DNA of 64,000 bases from Pelagimonas sp. (GTDB lineage: Bacteria > Pseudomonadota > Alphaproteobacteria > Rhodobacterales > Rhodobacteraceae): NCBI GenBank assembly GCA_025210265.1, contig JAOASD010000015.1, forward strand, positions 62,001 through 126,000, given 5' to 3'. Of the stretch, positions 26,392 to 35,953 are shown piece after piece (the first letter of the stretch is position 1; the number at the start of each line of letters is the position of its first letter). The translations under genes were made by a program, and so were the position numbers. A model generated the notes under the pieces. That model was not told where the DNA came from and searched no databases. It saw only the letters and a program-made list of their open reading frames with translations.

Positions 26392-28128
26392 ATGAGCAAG
26401 AGCGACACATTTGATGCCGGCCGCGAAGAGCTGCGCCGCATCCGTAAACAAAGCCGCCCCTATTACTGGTTCGCAGCGATCTTCAGTTTCTTTGTGAACA
26501 TGCTGATGCTGACCGGGCCGATGTACATGCTGCAGGTCTATGACCGCGTGCTGGGTTCCCGGTCCGAAGCCACGCTGATCGCATTGTCGGTGCTGGTGCT
26601 GTTCCTTTATTCGATGATGGGCCTGCTGGATTATGTGCGCGGGCGCGTCATGGCGCGGGTTGCGGCCCGGTTCCAGTCGGCGCTGGATCTGCGCGTGTTC
26701 GACGCCGTGCTGCGGCGCTCGGCTGTCAAGAATGACGAACTGGCACAGACAGGTTTGCGCGATCTGGAATCGATCCAGCGGCTGATGTCCTCGCCGGTGC
26801 TGATGTCGCTGTTCGACATCCCGTGGACGCCATTCTTTATTGTGGCGATCATGATCTTCCACCCCTGGCTGGGCTATCTGGCGCTGGCCGGTGGCGCTGT
26901 GCTGATCGTGGTGACGATCATCAACCAGACCGTCACCCGCAACCCGACTTTCAAATCCAACGTGGCCACTATGGCCGCCGAACAGACCGCCGAACAAATC
27001 CGCGGCGAGGCCGAGATGGTGACCGCTTTGGGTATGCGCAAAGATGCGTTTGACCGCTGGCATGGCGCGCGCGGCGAGGCCCTGTCCGGCCAAATCGGCA
27101 CGGCGGACCTGACCGGCACCTTTACCACCATCACCAAGACTTTCCGCATGTTGCTGCAATCGGCCATGCTGGGTCTGGGCGCGTATCTGGTGCTGCAGGG
27201 CGAACTGACGCCGGGTGCGATGATTGCGGGCTCGATCCTGATGGGGCGCGCGCTGGCGCCGATCGAACTGGCCATTGGTCAGTGGCCGCTGGTGCAGCGT
27301 GCACGCAAGGGCTGGGACAGCCTGGCCCAGCTGCTGGCCGAAGTGCCCGAGGAACCGCCGCGCACCCCGCTGCCCAAACCCCAGGCCAAGCTGGACGTGC
27401 AGCAGCTGACCGTTGTGCCGCCGGGCGAACAGCAGGCCGCGCTGCGCATCGTCAGCTTTAACCTGAATCCCGGTCAGGCGCTTGGCGTGATCGGCCCGTC
27501 CGGCTCTGGCAAATCGACTCTGGCCCGCGCGGTCACTGGCGTCTGGCGCCCCGCTGGCGGCAAGATCCGGCTGGATGGCGCGTCGCTGGACCAATATGGC
27601 GCGGATGTTCTGGGCCAGCATATCGGCTATCTGCCCCAGCGCGTGACCCTGTTTGACGGCACCATCGCGGAAAACATCGCGCGCCTGTCGAAACAGGCTG
27701 ACCCGGCCAAGATCGTCGAGGCGGCGAAAAAGGCCGACGCCCATGACATGATCCTGAAGCTGCCGCAGGGCTATGACACCCGTGTCTCTGCTGCGGGTGG
27801 CCGGTTGTCCGGCGGTCAGATGCAGCGCATTGGCCTCGCCCGTGCGATGTATGGCGACCCGGTGCTGCTGGTGCTGGATGAACCGAACTCGAACCTCGAC
27901 AATGAGGGGTCCGAGGCGGTGAACAAGGCGATCAAGACCTTCAAGGCCGAGGGCAAAGCCGTGATGATCATGGCCCACCGCCCCGCCGCCATTAAGGAAT
28001 GTGACCTGCTGTTGATGATCGACGGCGGCACCCGCGCGGCCTTTGGCCCGAAAGAGGAAGTGCTGCAGAAAATGGTCAAGAACCACCAGCAGATCAGCCA
28101 GAACAAAGGCCCCGGAGGCGTGCGATGA
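26392..28128 (+). CDS. Type I secretion system permease/ATPase (PrtD family)
   Basis: A 578-aa inner-membrane ABC half-transporter that drives one-step export of RTX-type proteins. The N-terminal membrane domain (about 20-310) has [20 protein letters not shown], characteristic of PrtD/LapB-like exporters. The ATPase has Walker [15 protein letters not shown], signature [16 protein letters not shown] and Walker [14 protein letters not shown]. The stop overlaps the adaptor gene by ATGA. No TolC gene is nearby. There is no RTX gene next to it; the one at 47427-48278 is a candidate client. Confidence 0.93.
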   Translation: MSKSDTFDAGREELRRIRKQSRPYYWFAAIFSFFVNMLMLTGPMYMLQVYDRVLGSRSEATLIALSVLVLFLYSMMGLLDYVRGRVMARVAARFQSALDLRVFDAVLRRSAVKNDELAQTGLRDLESIQRLMSSPVLMSLFDIPWTPFFIVAIMIFHPWLGYLALAGGAVLIVVTIINQTVTRNPTFKSNVATMAAEQTAEQIRGEAEMVTALGMRKDAFDRWHGARGEALSGQIGTADLTGTFTTITKTFRMLLQSAMLGLGAYLVLQGELTPGAMIAGSILMGRALAPIELAIGQWPLVQRARKGWDSLAQLLAEVPEEPPRTPLPKPQAKLDVQQLTVVPPGEQQAALRIVSFNLNPGQALGVIGPSGSGKSTLARAVTGVWRPAGGKIRLDGASLDQYGADVLGQHIGYLPQRVTLFDGTIAENIARLSKQADPAKIVEAAKKADAHDMILKLPQGYDTRVSAAGGRLSGGQMQRIGLARAMYGDPVLLVLDEPNSNLDNEGSEAVNKAIKTFKAEGKAVMIMAHRPAAIKECDLLLMIDGGTRAAFGPKEEVLQKMVKNHQQISQNKGPGGVR

Positions 28129-29429
28129 GCGATCAAACCAAATTCCCGATCCGTGGCCCGATGATCATCGGCCTTGTGGCGCTGACCATCCTTCTGGGGG
28201 GCTTTGGCACCTGGGCCGCGACCACGAATATTTCCGGCGCGATTATTGCCTCGGGGCAGATCCAGGTCGATCAGAACCGGCAGGTTGTGCAGCACCCCGA
28301 TGGCGGCGTTGTGGCCGAAATTCTGGTGGATGAAGGCGACACCGTGGCCGAAGGCGACGTGCTGCTGAAACTGGACCCCACCCTGCTGAAATCCGAACTG
28401 ACCATCGTCGAGGGCCAGTATTTCGAACTGGTCGCCCGCCGTGCACGTCTGCAGGCGGAACGCGACGGGATCGACATGCTCAGCTTTGACCGCGAAGTGC
28501 TGGATCTGGCGACACAGGATGCCGAAGTCGCGGAAATGATCACAGGCCAGCAGAACCTGTTTGATGCCCGCCGCGAATCTGTCGCCAGCGAGATCGAACA
28601 GCTGCGCAAACGATCCGACCAGATCGCCGATCAGGTTGCAGGCATCGACGCGCAGCAGATCGCGCTGGCCCAGCAGCTGGCCCTGATCGAGGAAGAGCTG
28701 GGCAACCAGCAGGAGCTTCTGAAAGACGGGCTGACCCAGGCCAGCCGCGTGCTGTCTCTGCAGCGCGAACAGGCCCGCCTGTCGGGCAGTGTTGGCCAGT
28801 TGACCGCACAAAAAGCGCAGGCCGAAGGCCGCATCACCGAGATCGACATCCAGATCCTTGGCCTTGAAACCCGCCGCCGCGAAGAAGCGATCACCACGCT
28901 GCGCGACCTGCAATATCGCGAACGCGAGCTGGCCGAAAACCGCCGCGCCATTCTGGAACGCCTGAACCGGATGGAAATCACTGCCCCAGTCAGCGGTGTG
29001 ATCTATGGTCTGACCGTGTTCACGCCGCGCTCGGTCATTCGGTCGGCGGATCCGGTCATGTTCCTTGTGCCGCAGGATCGCCCGCTGGTGATTGCCGCGC
29101 AGGTCGAACCGATCCATATCGACCAGCTGTTTGTCGATCAGGAAGTGTCGCTGCGCTTTTCCTCGCTGGATCAACGCGAGACCCCGGAACTGTTTGGCGA
29201 GGTTGTGCAGATCTCGGCCGATGCGTTCGAGGATCAGACCTCGCGCATTCGATATTACCGCGCCGAGATCCGCCTGAACGAGGGCGAAATCGACCGGCTG
29301 CCCAAGGGCGCGACCCTGATCCCCGGTATGCCGGTCGAGGCGTTTATCCGCACCGAGGACCGCACCCCGATCGCCTATCTGGTGAAACCCTTCACCGATT
29401 ATTTCACCAAGGCCTTCCGCGAAAGCTGA
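28125..29429 (+). CDS. HlyD-family membrane-fusion protein of type I secretion
   Basis: A 434-aa adaptor with one N-terminal membrane helix ([20 protein letters not shown]). It then has a lipoyl-like half motif ([19 protein letters not shown]), a long coiled-coil hairpin (about residues 95-270, rich in Q, E and R), the second half motif ([20 protein letters not shown]) and a beta-barrel C-terminal region. It links the ATPase to an outer-membrane TolC-type channel. It is translationally coupled to the ATPase gene, and an intrinsic terminator follows. Confidence 0.92.
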   Translation: MSDQTKFPIRGPMIIGLVALTILLGGFGTWAATTNISGAIIASGQIQVDQNRQVVQHPDGGVVAEILVDEGDTVAEGDVLLKLDPTLLKSELTIVEGQYFELVARRARLQAERDGIDMLSFDREVLDLATQDAEVAEMITGQQNLFDARRESVASEIEQLRKRSDQIADQVAGIDAQQIALAQQLALIEEELGNQQELLKDGLTQASRVLSLQREQARLSGSVGQLTAQKAQAEGRITEIDIQILGLETRRREEAITTLRDLQYRERELAENRRAILERLNRMEITAPVSGVIYGLTVFTPRSVIRSADPVMFLVPQDRPLVIAAQVEPIHIDQLFVDQEVSLRFSSLDQRETPELFGEVVQISADAFEDQTSRIRYYRAEIRLNEGEIDRLPKGATLIPGMPVEAFIRTEDRTPIAYLVKPFTDYFTKAFRES

Positions 29430-29458
29430 TCCCGGCCCTGCTGTCGGAAACCCAAACG

Positions 29459-29486
29459 GGGCGGTCGCATCTGACCGCCCTTTTTT
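29459..29486 (+). terminator. Rho-independent terminator after the type I secretion pair
   Basis: The perfect stem GGGCGGTC (29459-29466) with GACCGCCC (29473-29480), loop GCATCT, is followed by six T. It lies 29 bases after the adaptor stop. Confidence 0.92.
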
Positions 29487-29624
29487 CATGCCTCGGCGGC
29501 AGGGTTGCCGGGTCGGTTGGGGCCATGGATATTTGTGAAAGCAAAGACGCAGGGGCGCGCGAATAAGGTGTTCCCATTCCTCAGGCCCCGACATAGCGTG
29601 AGCGCAACACATCAGGAGGATAAC

Positions 29625-30089
29625 ATGTCCAACGCAATCGAAACCCGTCTGGCCGAGCTGGGCCTGGAACTGCCCGACGCCCCGGCCCCCGCCGCCAATT
29701 ACGTGCCCTTTGTTCAGACCGGCAACATGGTGCATGTGTCCGGTCAGATCAGCATGAAAGACGGCGCGCTGATCTGCGGCAAGCTGGGCGCGGATCTGGA
29801 TGTCGAGGCCGGTGCGGCTGCGGCGCAAACCTGTGCCCTGTCTCTGCTGGCGCAGGCGCGCGCGGCCTGTGGTGGCGATCTGTCCCGCATCAAACGCGTG
29901 GTCAAACTGGTGGGTTTTGTGAACTCGACCGCTGATTTCACCGACCAGCCCAAGGTGATTAACGGCGCGTCCGACCTGATGGTTGCGGTGCTGGGCGATG
30001 CCGGGCGTCACGCGCGCTCGGCTGTGTCTGCAGCATCGCTGCCGCTGGGCGTTGCGGTCGAAATCGAAGGTCTGTTCGAGGTCGAATGA
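29625..30089 (+). CDS. RidA-family protein
   Basis: A 154-aa YjgF/YER057c/UK114 protein. The family deaminates reactive enamine/imine intermediates or has related roles. The sequence IETRLAELGLELPDAPAP at the start and VHVSGQISMKDG, RIKRVVKLVGFVNS, and SAASLPLGVAVEIEG mark the longer RidA subgroup. That subgroup often lacks the catalytic arginine of archetypal RidA, so deaminase activity is uncertain. The start is the ATG at 29625 after a strong AGGAGGA. It overlaps the next gene by ATGA. Confidence 0.88.
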   Translation: MSNAIETRLAELGLELPDAPAPAANYVPFVQTGNMVHVSGQISMKDGALICGKLGADLDVEAGAAAAQTCALSLLAQARAACGGDLSRIKRVVKLVGFVNSTADFTDQPKVINGASDLMVAVLGDAGRHARSAVSAASLPLGVAVEIEGLFEVE

Positions 30090-30838
30090 TGCTGCCCCCC
30101 GCCTTTCTGTCCCGCCCAATTGCCCATCGCGCCCTGCATGACATCACGCAAGGCCGCCCGGAAAATTCGCGCGCGGCGGCAGAGGCGGCCATCGCAGGCG
30201 GCTATGGGATCGAGATCGACCTGCAGCTGTCTGCCGACGGGCAGGCCATGGTTTTTCACGATTACGACCTTGGCCGCCTGACCGGTGAAAAAGGCGCTGT
30301 GCGGCTGCGCAGCGCCGATGATCTGCGCCAGATCCCGCTGCTGCATGGCGATGAAGGGATCCCCAGCTTTGCCGAGTTTCTGGCGCTGGTGGATGGGCGC
30401 GCGCCCCTGCTGGTAGAATTGAAAGATCAGGATGGCGCGCTTGGCACCGATCTGGGGCCTTTGGAGCGCGCGGTTGCCGCCGATCTGGCAGGGTATGCCG
30501 GGGATGTGGCAGTGATGTCCTTTAACCCGCATTCGGTGGCGGCGCTGGCGGTTCTGGCCCCGGACATTCCACGCGGGCTGACCACCTGCGCCTATACGTC
30601 CGATGATTTCCCGACGGTCCCCGCCGCCCGCCGGGCCGAGCTGGAACCGATCCCGGATTTCGCCCGCACCGGATCCTGTTTCATCAGCCACCACGCGCAG
30701 GATCTGCACAGCCCGCATGTCGCCGCGCTCAAGGCGCAGGGCGTGCCTGTTCTGTGCTGGACGATCCGCTCGCCCGAGGCAGAGGCAGAGGCGCGCCAAG
30801 TGGCGAAAAATGTGACATTTGAAGGCTATGCCGCTTGA
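30086..30838 (+). CDS. Glycerophosphodiester phosphodiesterase family protein
   Basis: A 250-aa GDPD-type TIM barrel. Key elements are IAHRALHDITQGRPENS, with the first His and the substrate Glu, and GIEIDLQLSADGQAMVFHD, with metal Glu and Asp and the second His, followed by LGRLTGEKG. The later VELKDQ and CWTIRSPEAE blocks are typical. It has no signal peptide, so it probably acts in the cytoplasm on glycerophosphodiesters. It is coupled to the ridA-like gene. Confidence 0.9.
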   Translation: MMLPPAFLSRPIAHRALHDITQGRPENSRAAAEAAIAGGYGIEIDLQLSADGQAMVFHDYDLGRLTGEKGAVRLRSADDLRQIPLLHGDEGIPSFAEFLALVDGRAPLLVELKDQDGALGTDLGPLERAVAADLAGYAGDVAVMSFNPHSVAALAVLAPDIPRGLTTCAYTSDDFPTVPAARRAELEPIPDFARTGSCFISHHAQDLHSPHVAALKAQGVPVLCWTIRSPEAEAEARQVAKNVTFEGYAA

Positions 30839-30871
30839 TCCCCCAAGGGCTGGCCCCAAATACTGCGTGAC

Positions 30872-32071
30872 ATGACACGCCCGGCCCAAGATTCAGAGAT
30901 CTCGATCACGGTACAGACCTCACTGACGCAGATCCCGGCTGAGGTCTGGGATGGCTGCGCCTGCCCCGAGGCCATGGATGGCGGTCGCCCGCTGGATCCT
31001 TTCACGACGCATCGTTTCCTGTTGGCGTTGGAGGAAAGCGGATCGGTCGGTCCCGGCACAGGCTGGGATCCGCGGTATCTGATGGCGGAACAGGATGGGC
31101 AGGTGATCGCCGTCGCGCCGCTTTATGGCAAGCATCACAGCCAGGGCGAGTATATCTTTGATCACAACTGGGCCAATGCGCTGGAACGCGCCGGGCAGCC
31201 CTATTACCCAAAACTGCAGATCGCGGTGCCCTTTACCCCCGCCACCGGGCGGCGGTTTCTGACCCGACCGGGGTTCGAGACCGTGGGCATGTCGGCGCTG
31301 ATCCAGGGGGCGGTGCAGCTGGCGGCGAATAACGATCTGTCCTCGCTGCACATCACCTTTTGCACCGAGGCCGAGGCGATTGCAGGCGAGGAAATGGGCC
31401 TGATGCGGCGCTATTCCCAGCAATTCCACTGGGTGAATGACGGCTACGCAGATTTCGACGCTTTCCTGACCACGCTGAGTTCGCGCAAGCGCAAGACCCT
31501 GCGCAAAGAACGCGCCCGCGCGCAGGAATTTGGTGGCGAGATCGTGACCCTGACCGGCGATCAGATCAGCCCGCAGGATTGGGACGCCTTCTGGCAGTTC
31601 TATCAGGACACCGGCGCGCGAAAATGGGGCACACCTTACCTGACCCGCGCCTTTTTCGACATCGCGCAGGACCGGCTGCGCGACGACATCGCGCTGGTCA
31701 TGTGCCGCCGGGATGGGATGGCCATCGCCGGGGCGCTGAACTTTATCGGGCGCGACACGCTGTTTGGCCGCTATTGGGGCTGTGTCGAAGATCACCCCTG
31801 CCTGCATTTCGAAGCGTGCTATTATAGGGCCATCGACTTTGCCATCGCGCAGGGTATGGCCCGTGTCGAAGCTGGCGCGCAGGGCGATCACAAACTGGCG
31901 CGTGGCTATCTGCCTGTGCCAACCCATTCGTTGCATTGGGTGGCCGAACCGGGCTTTGCCGATGCGATCCGACACTATCTGAAGGCCGAGCGCGCCGCGG
32001 TCGAAGAGGATATAGACATCCTCACCGCCTATGGCCCGTTCCGCAAAGAAAGACGGGAGGAACAGGAATGA
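30872..32071 (+). CDS. FemAB-like/GNAT family protein, DUF482 (PF04339) type
   Basis: A 399-aa soluble protein with the DUF482 signature: [59 protein letters not shown] followed by [11 protein letters not shown], and the C-terminal [19 protein letters not shown]. The family is annotated as GNAT-like acyltransferases related to FemAB. The substrate is unknown. The stop overlaps phhB by four bases. Confidence 0.88.
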   Translation: MTRPAQDSEISITVQTSLTQIPAEVWDGCACPEAMDGGRPLDPFTTHRFLLALEESGSVGPGTGWDPRYLMAEQDGQVIAVAPLYGKHHSQGEYIFDHNWANALERAGQPYYPKLQIAVPFTPATGRRFLTRPGFETVGMSALIQGAVQLAANNDLSSLHITFCTEAEAIAGEEMGLMRRYSQQFHWVNDGYADFDAFLTTLSSRKRKTLRKERARAQEFGGEIVTLTGDQISPQDWDAFWQFYQDTGARKWGTPYLTRAFFDIAQDRLRDDIALVMCRRDGMAIAGALNFIGRDTLFGRYWGCVEDHPCLHFEACYYRAIDFAIAQGMARVEAGAQGDHKLARGYLPVPTHSLHWVAEPGFADAIRHYLKAERAAVEEDIDILTAYGPFRKERREEQE

Positions 32072-32358
32072 GCGAGAAACTTTCGGACACCGGGCGCGCC
32101 ACGGTGCTGCAGCCCCTGTTTGACAGCGGCTGGGCCATGGTCGAAGGGCGCGATGCGCTGGTCAAAACCTTTAAATTCAAGGACTTCACAGAGGCGTTTG
32201 GCTGGATGACCCGCGCGGCGATGTGGGCGGAAAAATGGAACCACCACCCGGAATGGCGCAATGTTTATAACCGGGTCGAGGTTGTCCTGACCACGCATGA
32301 CGTGGGCGGGCTGTCGGCGCTGGATGCCAAGCTGGCGCGCAAGATGGACAGCCTGTAA
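32068..32358 (+). CDS. phhB: Pterin-4a-carbinolamine dehydratase
   Basis: Dehydrates 4a-hydroxytetrahydropterin, recycling the cofactor of aromatic amino-acid hydroxylases. The 96-aa protein has the active-site block [20 protein letters not shown] followed by [20 protein letters not shown], with the catalytic His pair. It is the last gene of the ridA-GDPD-DUF482-phhB operon, started at the ATG at 32068 by overlap. No hydroxylase gene is nearby. Confidence 0.93.
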   Translation: MSEKLSDTGRATVLQPLFDSGWAMVEGRDALVKTFKFKDFTEAFGWMTRAAMWAEKWNHHPEWRNVYNRVEVVLTTHDVGGLSALDAKLARKMDSL

Positions 32359-32402
32359 GCGCGCCCCCCGTGGCGGGGACGCGCCATGTATTAGATCTGC
32401 TA

Positions 32403-32891
32403 TCAGATCTGCGCCAGCAAGGTTTCGCCCGCGCTGACTTCGCAGACGCCCGGATTTTCTTCCAGGTTCAGATGCGTGACCACACCGTTATCCACCAGCA
32501 TCGCATAGCGCAAAGAGCGGCCAAACAGGCCCACCGGCGGGGCGTCAAAATCCATGCCGATCGCTTTGGTCAGGCTGCTGTCCGCGTCTGCCAGGATCAC
32601 CACGCCAGCCGCATCTGCACCGGTGCTTTCGCCCCAGGATTGGGTGACAAACGGGTCATTGACAGTCACGCAGATCACCTCGTCCACGCCTTTTTCCGCG
32701 AATGCCTCGCGGGTGCGCATAAAGCTGGGCAGATGCGCCGTGGTGCAGGTGCCGGTATAGGCGCCGGGCAGGCCGAACAGCACAACTTTGCGCCCGGCCA
32801 GACGATCGGCCAGAGCCACGGATTCCGGCCCCGATTCGCCAACCTGCAGCAGAGTGGCCTCGGGCAGTTTGTCTCCTACTGAAATCGTCAT
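32403..32891 (-). CDS. Peroxiredoxin, Prx5 type
   Basis: Reduces hydrogen peroxide and alkyl peroxides, typically with glutaredoxin or thioredoxin. The active site is in FGLPGAYTGTCTTAHLPSF, with the peroxidatic cysteine. The later NDPFVTQSWGES and GLFGRSLRYAMLVDNG blocks are typical of the 160-aa Prx5 group. I start at the ATG at 32891 (MTISVGDKLPEATL). A second cysteine occurs in ENPGVCEVS near the end. It converges with phhB. Confidence 0.93.
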   Translation of the reverse strand: MTISVGDKLPEATLLQVGESGPESVALADRLAGRKVVLFGLPGAYTGTCTTAHLPSFMRTREAFAEKGVDEVICVTVNDPFVTQSWGESTGADAAGVVILADADSSLTKAIGMDFDAPPVGLFGRSLRYAMLVDNGVVTHLNLEENPGVCEVSAGETLLAQI

Positions 32892-32971
32892 GATCCTGTC
32901 GCTCCTTGAATTGCGTTTGTGTTCCTTTGGCATGTAGGTTGCGCGCAACGAATGCAAGGAGAGGGCAGGAT

Positions 32972-34180
32972 ATGAACGGAGTTGTGATCGTTGGTGCGGG
33001 GCAGGCTGCGGCCTCTTTGGTGGTACGGCTGCGCAATGGCGGCTACGAGGCCCCGATCACGATGATCGGCGAAGAACCCGTCCCCCCCTATCAGCGCCCT
33101 CCCCTGTCCAAGGCCTATCTGCTGGGGGACATGGGGCTGGACCGCCTGTTCCTGCGCCCCGAGTCCTATTACGGCGACAACAACATCACGCTGCAGCTGT
33201 CCCAACAGGTCAGCGCAGTGGACCCTGCCGCCAAGACCGTGACCGCAGGGGATCAGCAGATCGCCTATGATCATCTGGTGTTCTGCACCGGGTCAGTGCC
33301 GCGCCGCCTGCCCGCCGCGATTGGCGGCGATCTGCCCGGCATCCACGAGGTCCGCACCCTGAAGGATGTGGACGCCATGGAACCGGAAATGGCCGAGGGC
33401 AAGCGCGTGCTGATCGTCGGTGGCGGCTATATCGGGCTGGAGGCCGCAGCCGTCAGCGCCAAGCTGGGCATGAAAGTCACGCTGGTCGAGGCCTCGGACC
33501 GTATTTTGCAGCGTGTCGCCTCGCCCGAAACATCGGCCTATTTCCGGGATCTGCACAAGGCGCATGGGGTTGATCTGCGCGAAGGCACCGGGCTGGTGCG
33601 CCTGACCGGCACGGATCACGTCACCGGCGCGGAACTCAGCGATGGCAGCACGATTGAGGCGGATATGGTCATTGTCGGTATCGGCATCGCCGCCGCCAGT
33701 GATCTGGCCGAGGCCGCAGGTCTGGACATCGACAATGGCATCGCGGTGAACGCGCAGGGCCAGACCAGCGACCCGTCGATCTGGGCCGCCGGTGATTGCG
33801 CCAGCTTCCCGCATCAGGGCACGCAGATGCGCCTGGAATCAGTCGGCAACGCCATTGATATGGGCGAGCTGGTGGCCGACAATATTCTGGGCAAGACGCG
33901 GGATTACGTCGCCAAACCCTGGTTCTGGTCCGATCAATATGATTGCAAATTGCAGATCGCGGGGCTGAACTCCGGCTATGATCGTGTGGTCGTGCGCGAC
34001 AGCGGCGATGGGGTTCTGTCCCACTGGTATTACGCGGGTGATCAGCTGCTGGCGCTGGATGCGATGAATGATCCGCGCGCCTATATGGTCGGCAAACGCC
34101 TGATCGAGGCAGGCAAAAGCCCCAGCCCCGATGCGGTGGGTGACACGGGCACCGATCTCAAGGCGCTGTTGAAAGCGTGA
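32972..34180 (+). CDS. FAD-dependent ferredoxin/rubredoxin reductase-like oxidoreductase
   Basis: A 402-aa flavoprotein. The FAD motif is VVIVGAGQAAASLVVRL at the N-terminus, the NAD(P)H motif is VLIVGGGYIGLEAAAVSAKL near residue 150, and the second FAD motif is SIWAAGDCASFPH. The C-terminal reductase domain has FWSDQYDCKLQIAGL. This is the putidaredoxin/rhodocoxin reductase class that feeds electrons to a ferredoxin for P450s or dioxygenases. No partner ferredoxin is adjacent. rsmD begins within its stop codon. Confidence 0.9.
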   Translation: MNGVVIVGAGQAAASLVVRLRNGGYEAPITMIGEEPVPPYQRPPLSKAYLLGDMGLDRLFLRPESYYGDNNITLQLSQQVSAVDPAAKTVTAGDQQIAYDHLVFCTGSVPRRLPAAIGGDLPGIHEVRTLKDVDAMEPEMAEGKRVLIVGGGYIGLEAAAVSAKLGMKVTLVEASDRILQRVASPETSAYFRDLHKAHGVDLREGTGLVRLTGTDHVTGAELSDGSTIEADMVIVGIGIAAASDLAEAAGLDIDNGIAVNAQGQTSDPSIWAAGDCASFPHQGTQMRLESVGNAIDMGELVADNILGKTRDYVAKPWFWSDQYDCKLQIAGLNSGYDRVVVRDSGDGVLSHWYYAGDQLLALDAMNDPRAYMVGKRLIEAGKSPSPDAVGDTGTDLKALLKA

Positions 34181-34734
34181 GGATCGTCGCCGGAGAGTAT
34201 CGCGGACGCCGCCTCAGCGCGGTTGGCAAGGGCGATCCGGGGGCGCATCTGCGTCCCACCACCGACCGCGTGCGCGAGGCGCTCTTCAACATGCTGGGCG
34301 GCGGGCGCTTTGGCGCGCCGTTTGACGGGACCGTGGTGCTGGATCTGTTCGCAGGCACCGGCGCGCTGGGGCTAGAGGCCCTATCGCGCGGCGCGGCCTC
34401 CTGCACCTTTGTCGAAAGCGGGCGCACCGGGCAGCGGCTGATCCGCGAGAATATCAAATTGCTGGGCTGCGGGGATCGCGCGCGCCTGCTGGGCTGCGAT
34501 GCCACACGCCTGCCTGATGCCGGGGACGCGGCCGATCTGGTCTTTCTAGACCCGCCCTATGGCAAGGCATTGGGGGAAAAGGCCCTATGCGCCGCGCGCG
34601 ACAAAGGCTGGATCGCGCCCGAGGCTCTGATTGTCTGGGAAGAAAACGCCGAACAAATCGCGCCCGAGGGGTTCACCCTGCTGGACAGCCGCCGCTATGG
34701 CGACACAACTGTCACGCTGCTAGAGGCGGTGTAG
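34177..34734 (+). CDS. rsmD: 16S rRNA (guanine966-N2)-methyltransferase
   Basis: Methylates G966 of 16S rRNA. The protein begins RIVAGEYRGRRLSAV and has RPTTDRVREALFNML, the SAM motif VLDLFAGTGALGLEALSRGA and the catalytic DPPYGKAL. At 185 aa it is family length. The start is a GTG at 34177 that overlaps the preceding stop (GTGA). Confidence 0.94.
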   Translation: MRIVAGEYRGRRLSAVGKGDPGAHLRPTTDRVREALFNMLGGGRFGAPFDGTVVLDLFAGTGALGLEALSRGAASCTFVESGRTGQRLIRENIKLLGCGDRARLLGCDATRLPDAGDAADLVFLDPPYGKALGEKALCAARDKGWIAPEALIVWEENAEQIAPEGFTLLDSRRYGDTTVTLLEAV

Positions 34735-34748
34735 CCCAAACGAAAAAT

Positions 34749-34771
34749 GCCGACCCGCGTCCCGGATCGGC
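34749..34771. terminator. Terminator between rsmD and the saccharopine gene
   Basis: Arms GCCGACCC (34749-34756) and GGATCGGC (34764-34771) pair with one G-T wobble. T-rich DNA follows on the plus strand and a run of five T follows on the minus strand, so it may serve both convergent genes. Confidence 0.65.
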
Positions 34772-34825
34772 GTCTTTCCTTTTCACAAAACCCGCGCGCG
34801 ATCAGAGATGAACACTCCTACGCGA

Positions 34826-35953
34826 TCAGATGTGATCGACCTTCATCAGGTGCTGCGCTTTGGCCTGCACTTCGTCCATCCAGACGCTGACCAGCCCAAT
34901 GTCAGAGGGCGCGGCGCTGACGCCCGTGGGGATCTGACGGTTCAGCACCGCCTCGACCGCCAGTGACACAGGGTGCGACACCAGACGCGCCATGGCGCTG
35001 CCGCGCGCGTCGCCCCAGGCATCCATCACCCAGGTCTGATGCCAGACGGTTTCGCCCTCTTTCTCGGCCTTCAGCGCCACACACAGCACAACCCGATCCG
35101 GCTCGCCCTCTTCATAGGCGTTTTCTGCCAGCAGTTGATCGGCCAGTTCGCTCAGGCGTTCGTCGCTCGCATCGCCAGCTTCGGCAAAGATGTCGGCCCA
35201 GGCATCGGCCCAGCCGTTCAGGCGCAGCGTGCCGCGCACAAAATCCTTCACCTTCCAGGCCGGATCAAACCCGTATTCCGCCATAAAGGGCAGGCTGTCA
35301 CGGTTGGGGTAAACCTCGAAACTTTCGGGGGTCGGCAGCGGCGCATCATAGCGGCTGATCGCATCCCAGGGGCGCGCGACATTCAGTTCAGAAAACTGCC
35401 GCAGCGAGCGCGACGGAGAGCGCAGCGCCTTTAGAACGCCCACAGGGGCCCAGCTGAATTTATAGCGAAACGCATTGGCGATCTTGGGCACACCGCCGCA
35501 ATAGGATGTAAAGCTCAGCACGTTTTCCGCGTCATAGGCGTCCGAGGCACGATAGGCCGCGACCAGATCATGCGCCATCAGATGGTCAATGCCGGGGTCC
35601 AGCCCGACCTCGTTCACAAAACGCAGACCCGCCGCCTTGGCCTTGGCATCCAGCGCCTGCATTTCCGGCGCGATATAGGACGAGGACACAAAATCCGCAC
35701 CCTTTTCCAGTGCCAGCGTGGCCAGCGGCACATGCCAGTCGCCCGGCAGCATGGACACAATCACATCGCCCGCCTGCAGCGCAGCGCCCAGCGCGTCGAT
35801 GTCAAAGGCGCGGATGTCGTCGGTCAGATCGCCCACGGCCTGCTGGGCCTTGGCGGTGGTGCGGTTCCACACCACCATCGGGATCTCCGTCTGCAGCAGG
35901 CGTCGCAGCCCCGGAACGGTCGAAAGACCCGTGCCACACCAATGTACCGTCAT
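34826..35953 (-). CDS. Saccharopine dehydrogenase family protein (LYS9-like, glutamate-forming type)
   Basis: A 375-aa NAD(P)-dependent dehydrogenase. The N-terminus HWCGTGLSTVPGLRRLLQ is a Rossmann segment, followed by VIVSMLPGDWHVPLA, and the substrate domain has NEVGLDPGIDHLMAHDL and SYCGGVPKIANAFRYKFSW. These blocks match saccharopine dehydrogenases of the LYS9 class, which interconvert saccharopine with aminoadipate semialdehyde and glutamate. It overlaps the LYS1-like gene by ATGA. Together they give a two-step lysine to aminoadipate semialdehyde route. Exact substrate is inferred. Confidence 0.85.
   Translation of the reverse strand: MTVHWCGTGLSTVPGLRRLLQTEIPMVVWNRTTAKAQQAVGDLTDDIRAFDIDALGAALQAGDVIVSMLPGDWHVPLATLALEKGADFVSSSYIAPEMQALDAKAKAAGLRFVNEVGLDPGIDHLMAHDLVAAYRASDAYDAENVLSFTSYCGGVPKIANAFRYKFSWAPVGVLKALRSPSRSLRQFSELNVARPWDAISRYDAPLPTPESFEVYPNRDSLPFMAEYGFDPAWKVKDFVRGTLRLNGWADAWADIFAEAGDASDERLSELADQLLAENAYEEGEPDRVVLCVALKAEKEGETVWHQTWVMDAWGDARGSAMARLVSHPVSLAVEAVLNRQIPTGVSAAPSDIGLVSVWMDEVQAKAQHLMKVDHI

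Noticed and set aside
26344-30119. Two very long minus-strand ORFs (580 and 767 aa)
   Set aside because: They lie opposite the type I secretion genes and ridA, which have unambiguous motifs. The long frames result from GC-rich codon structure.
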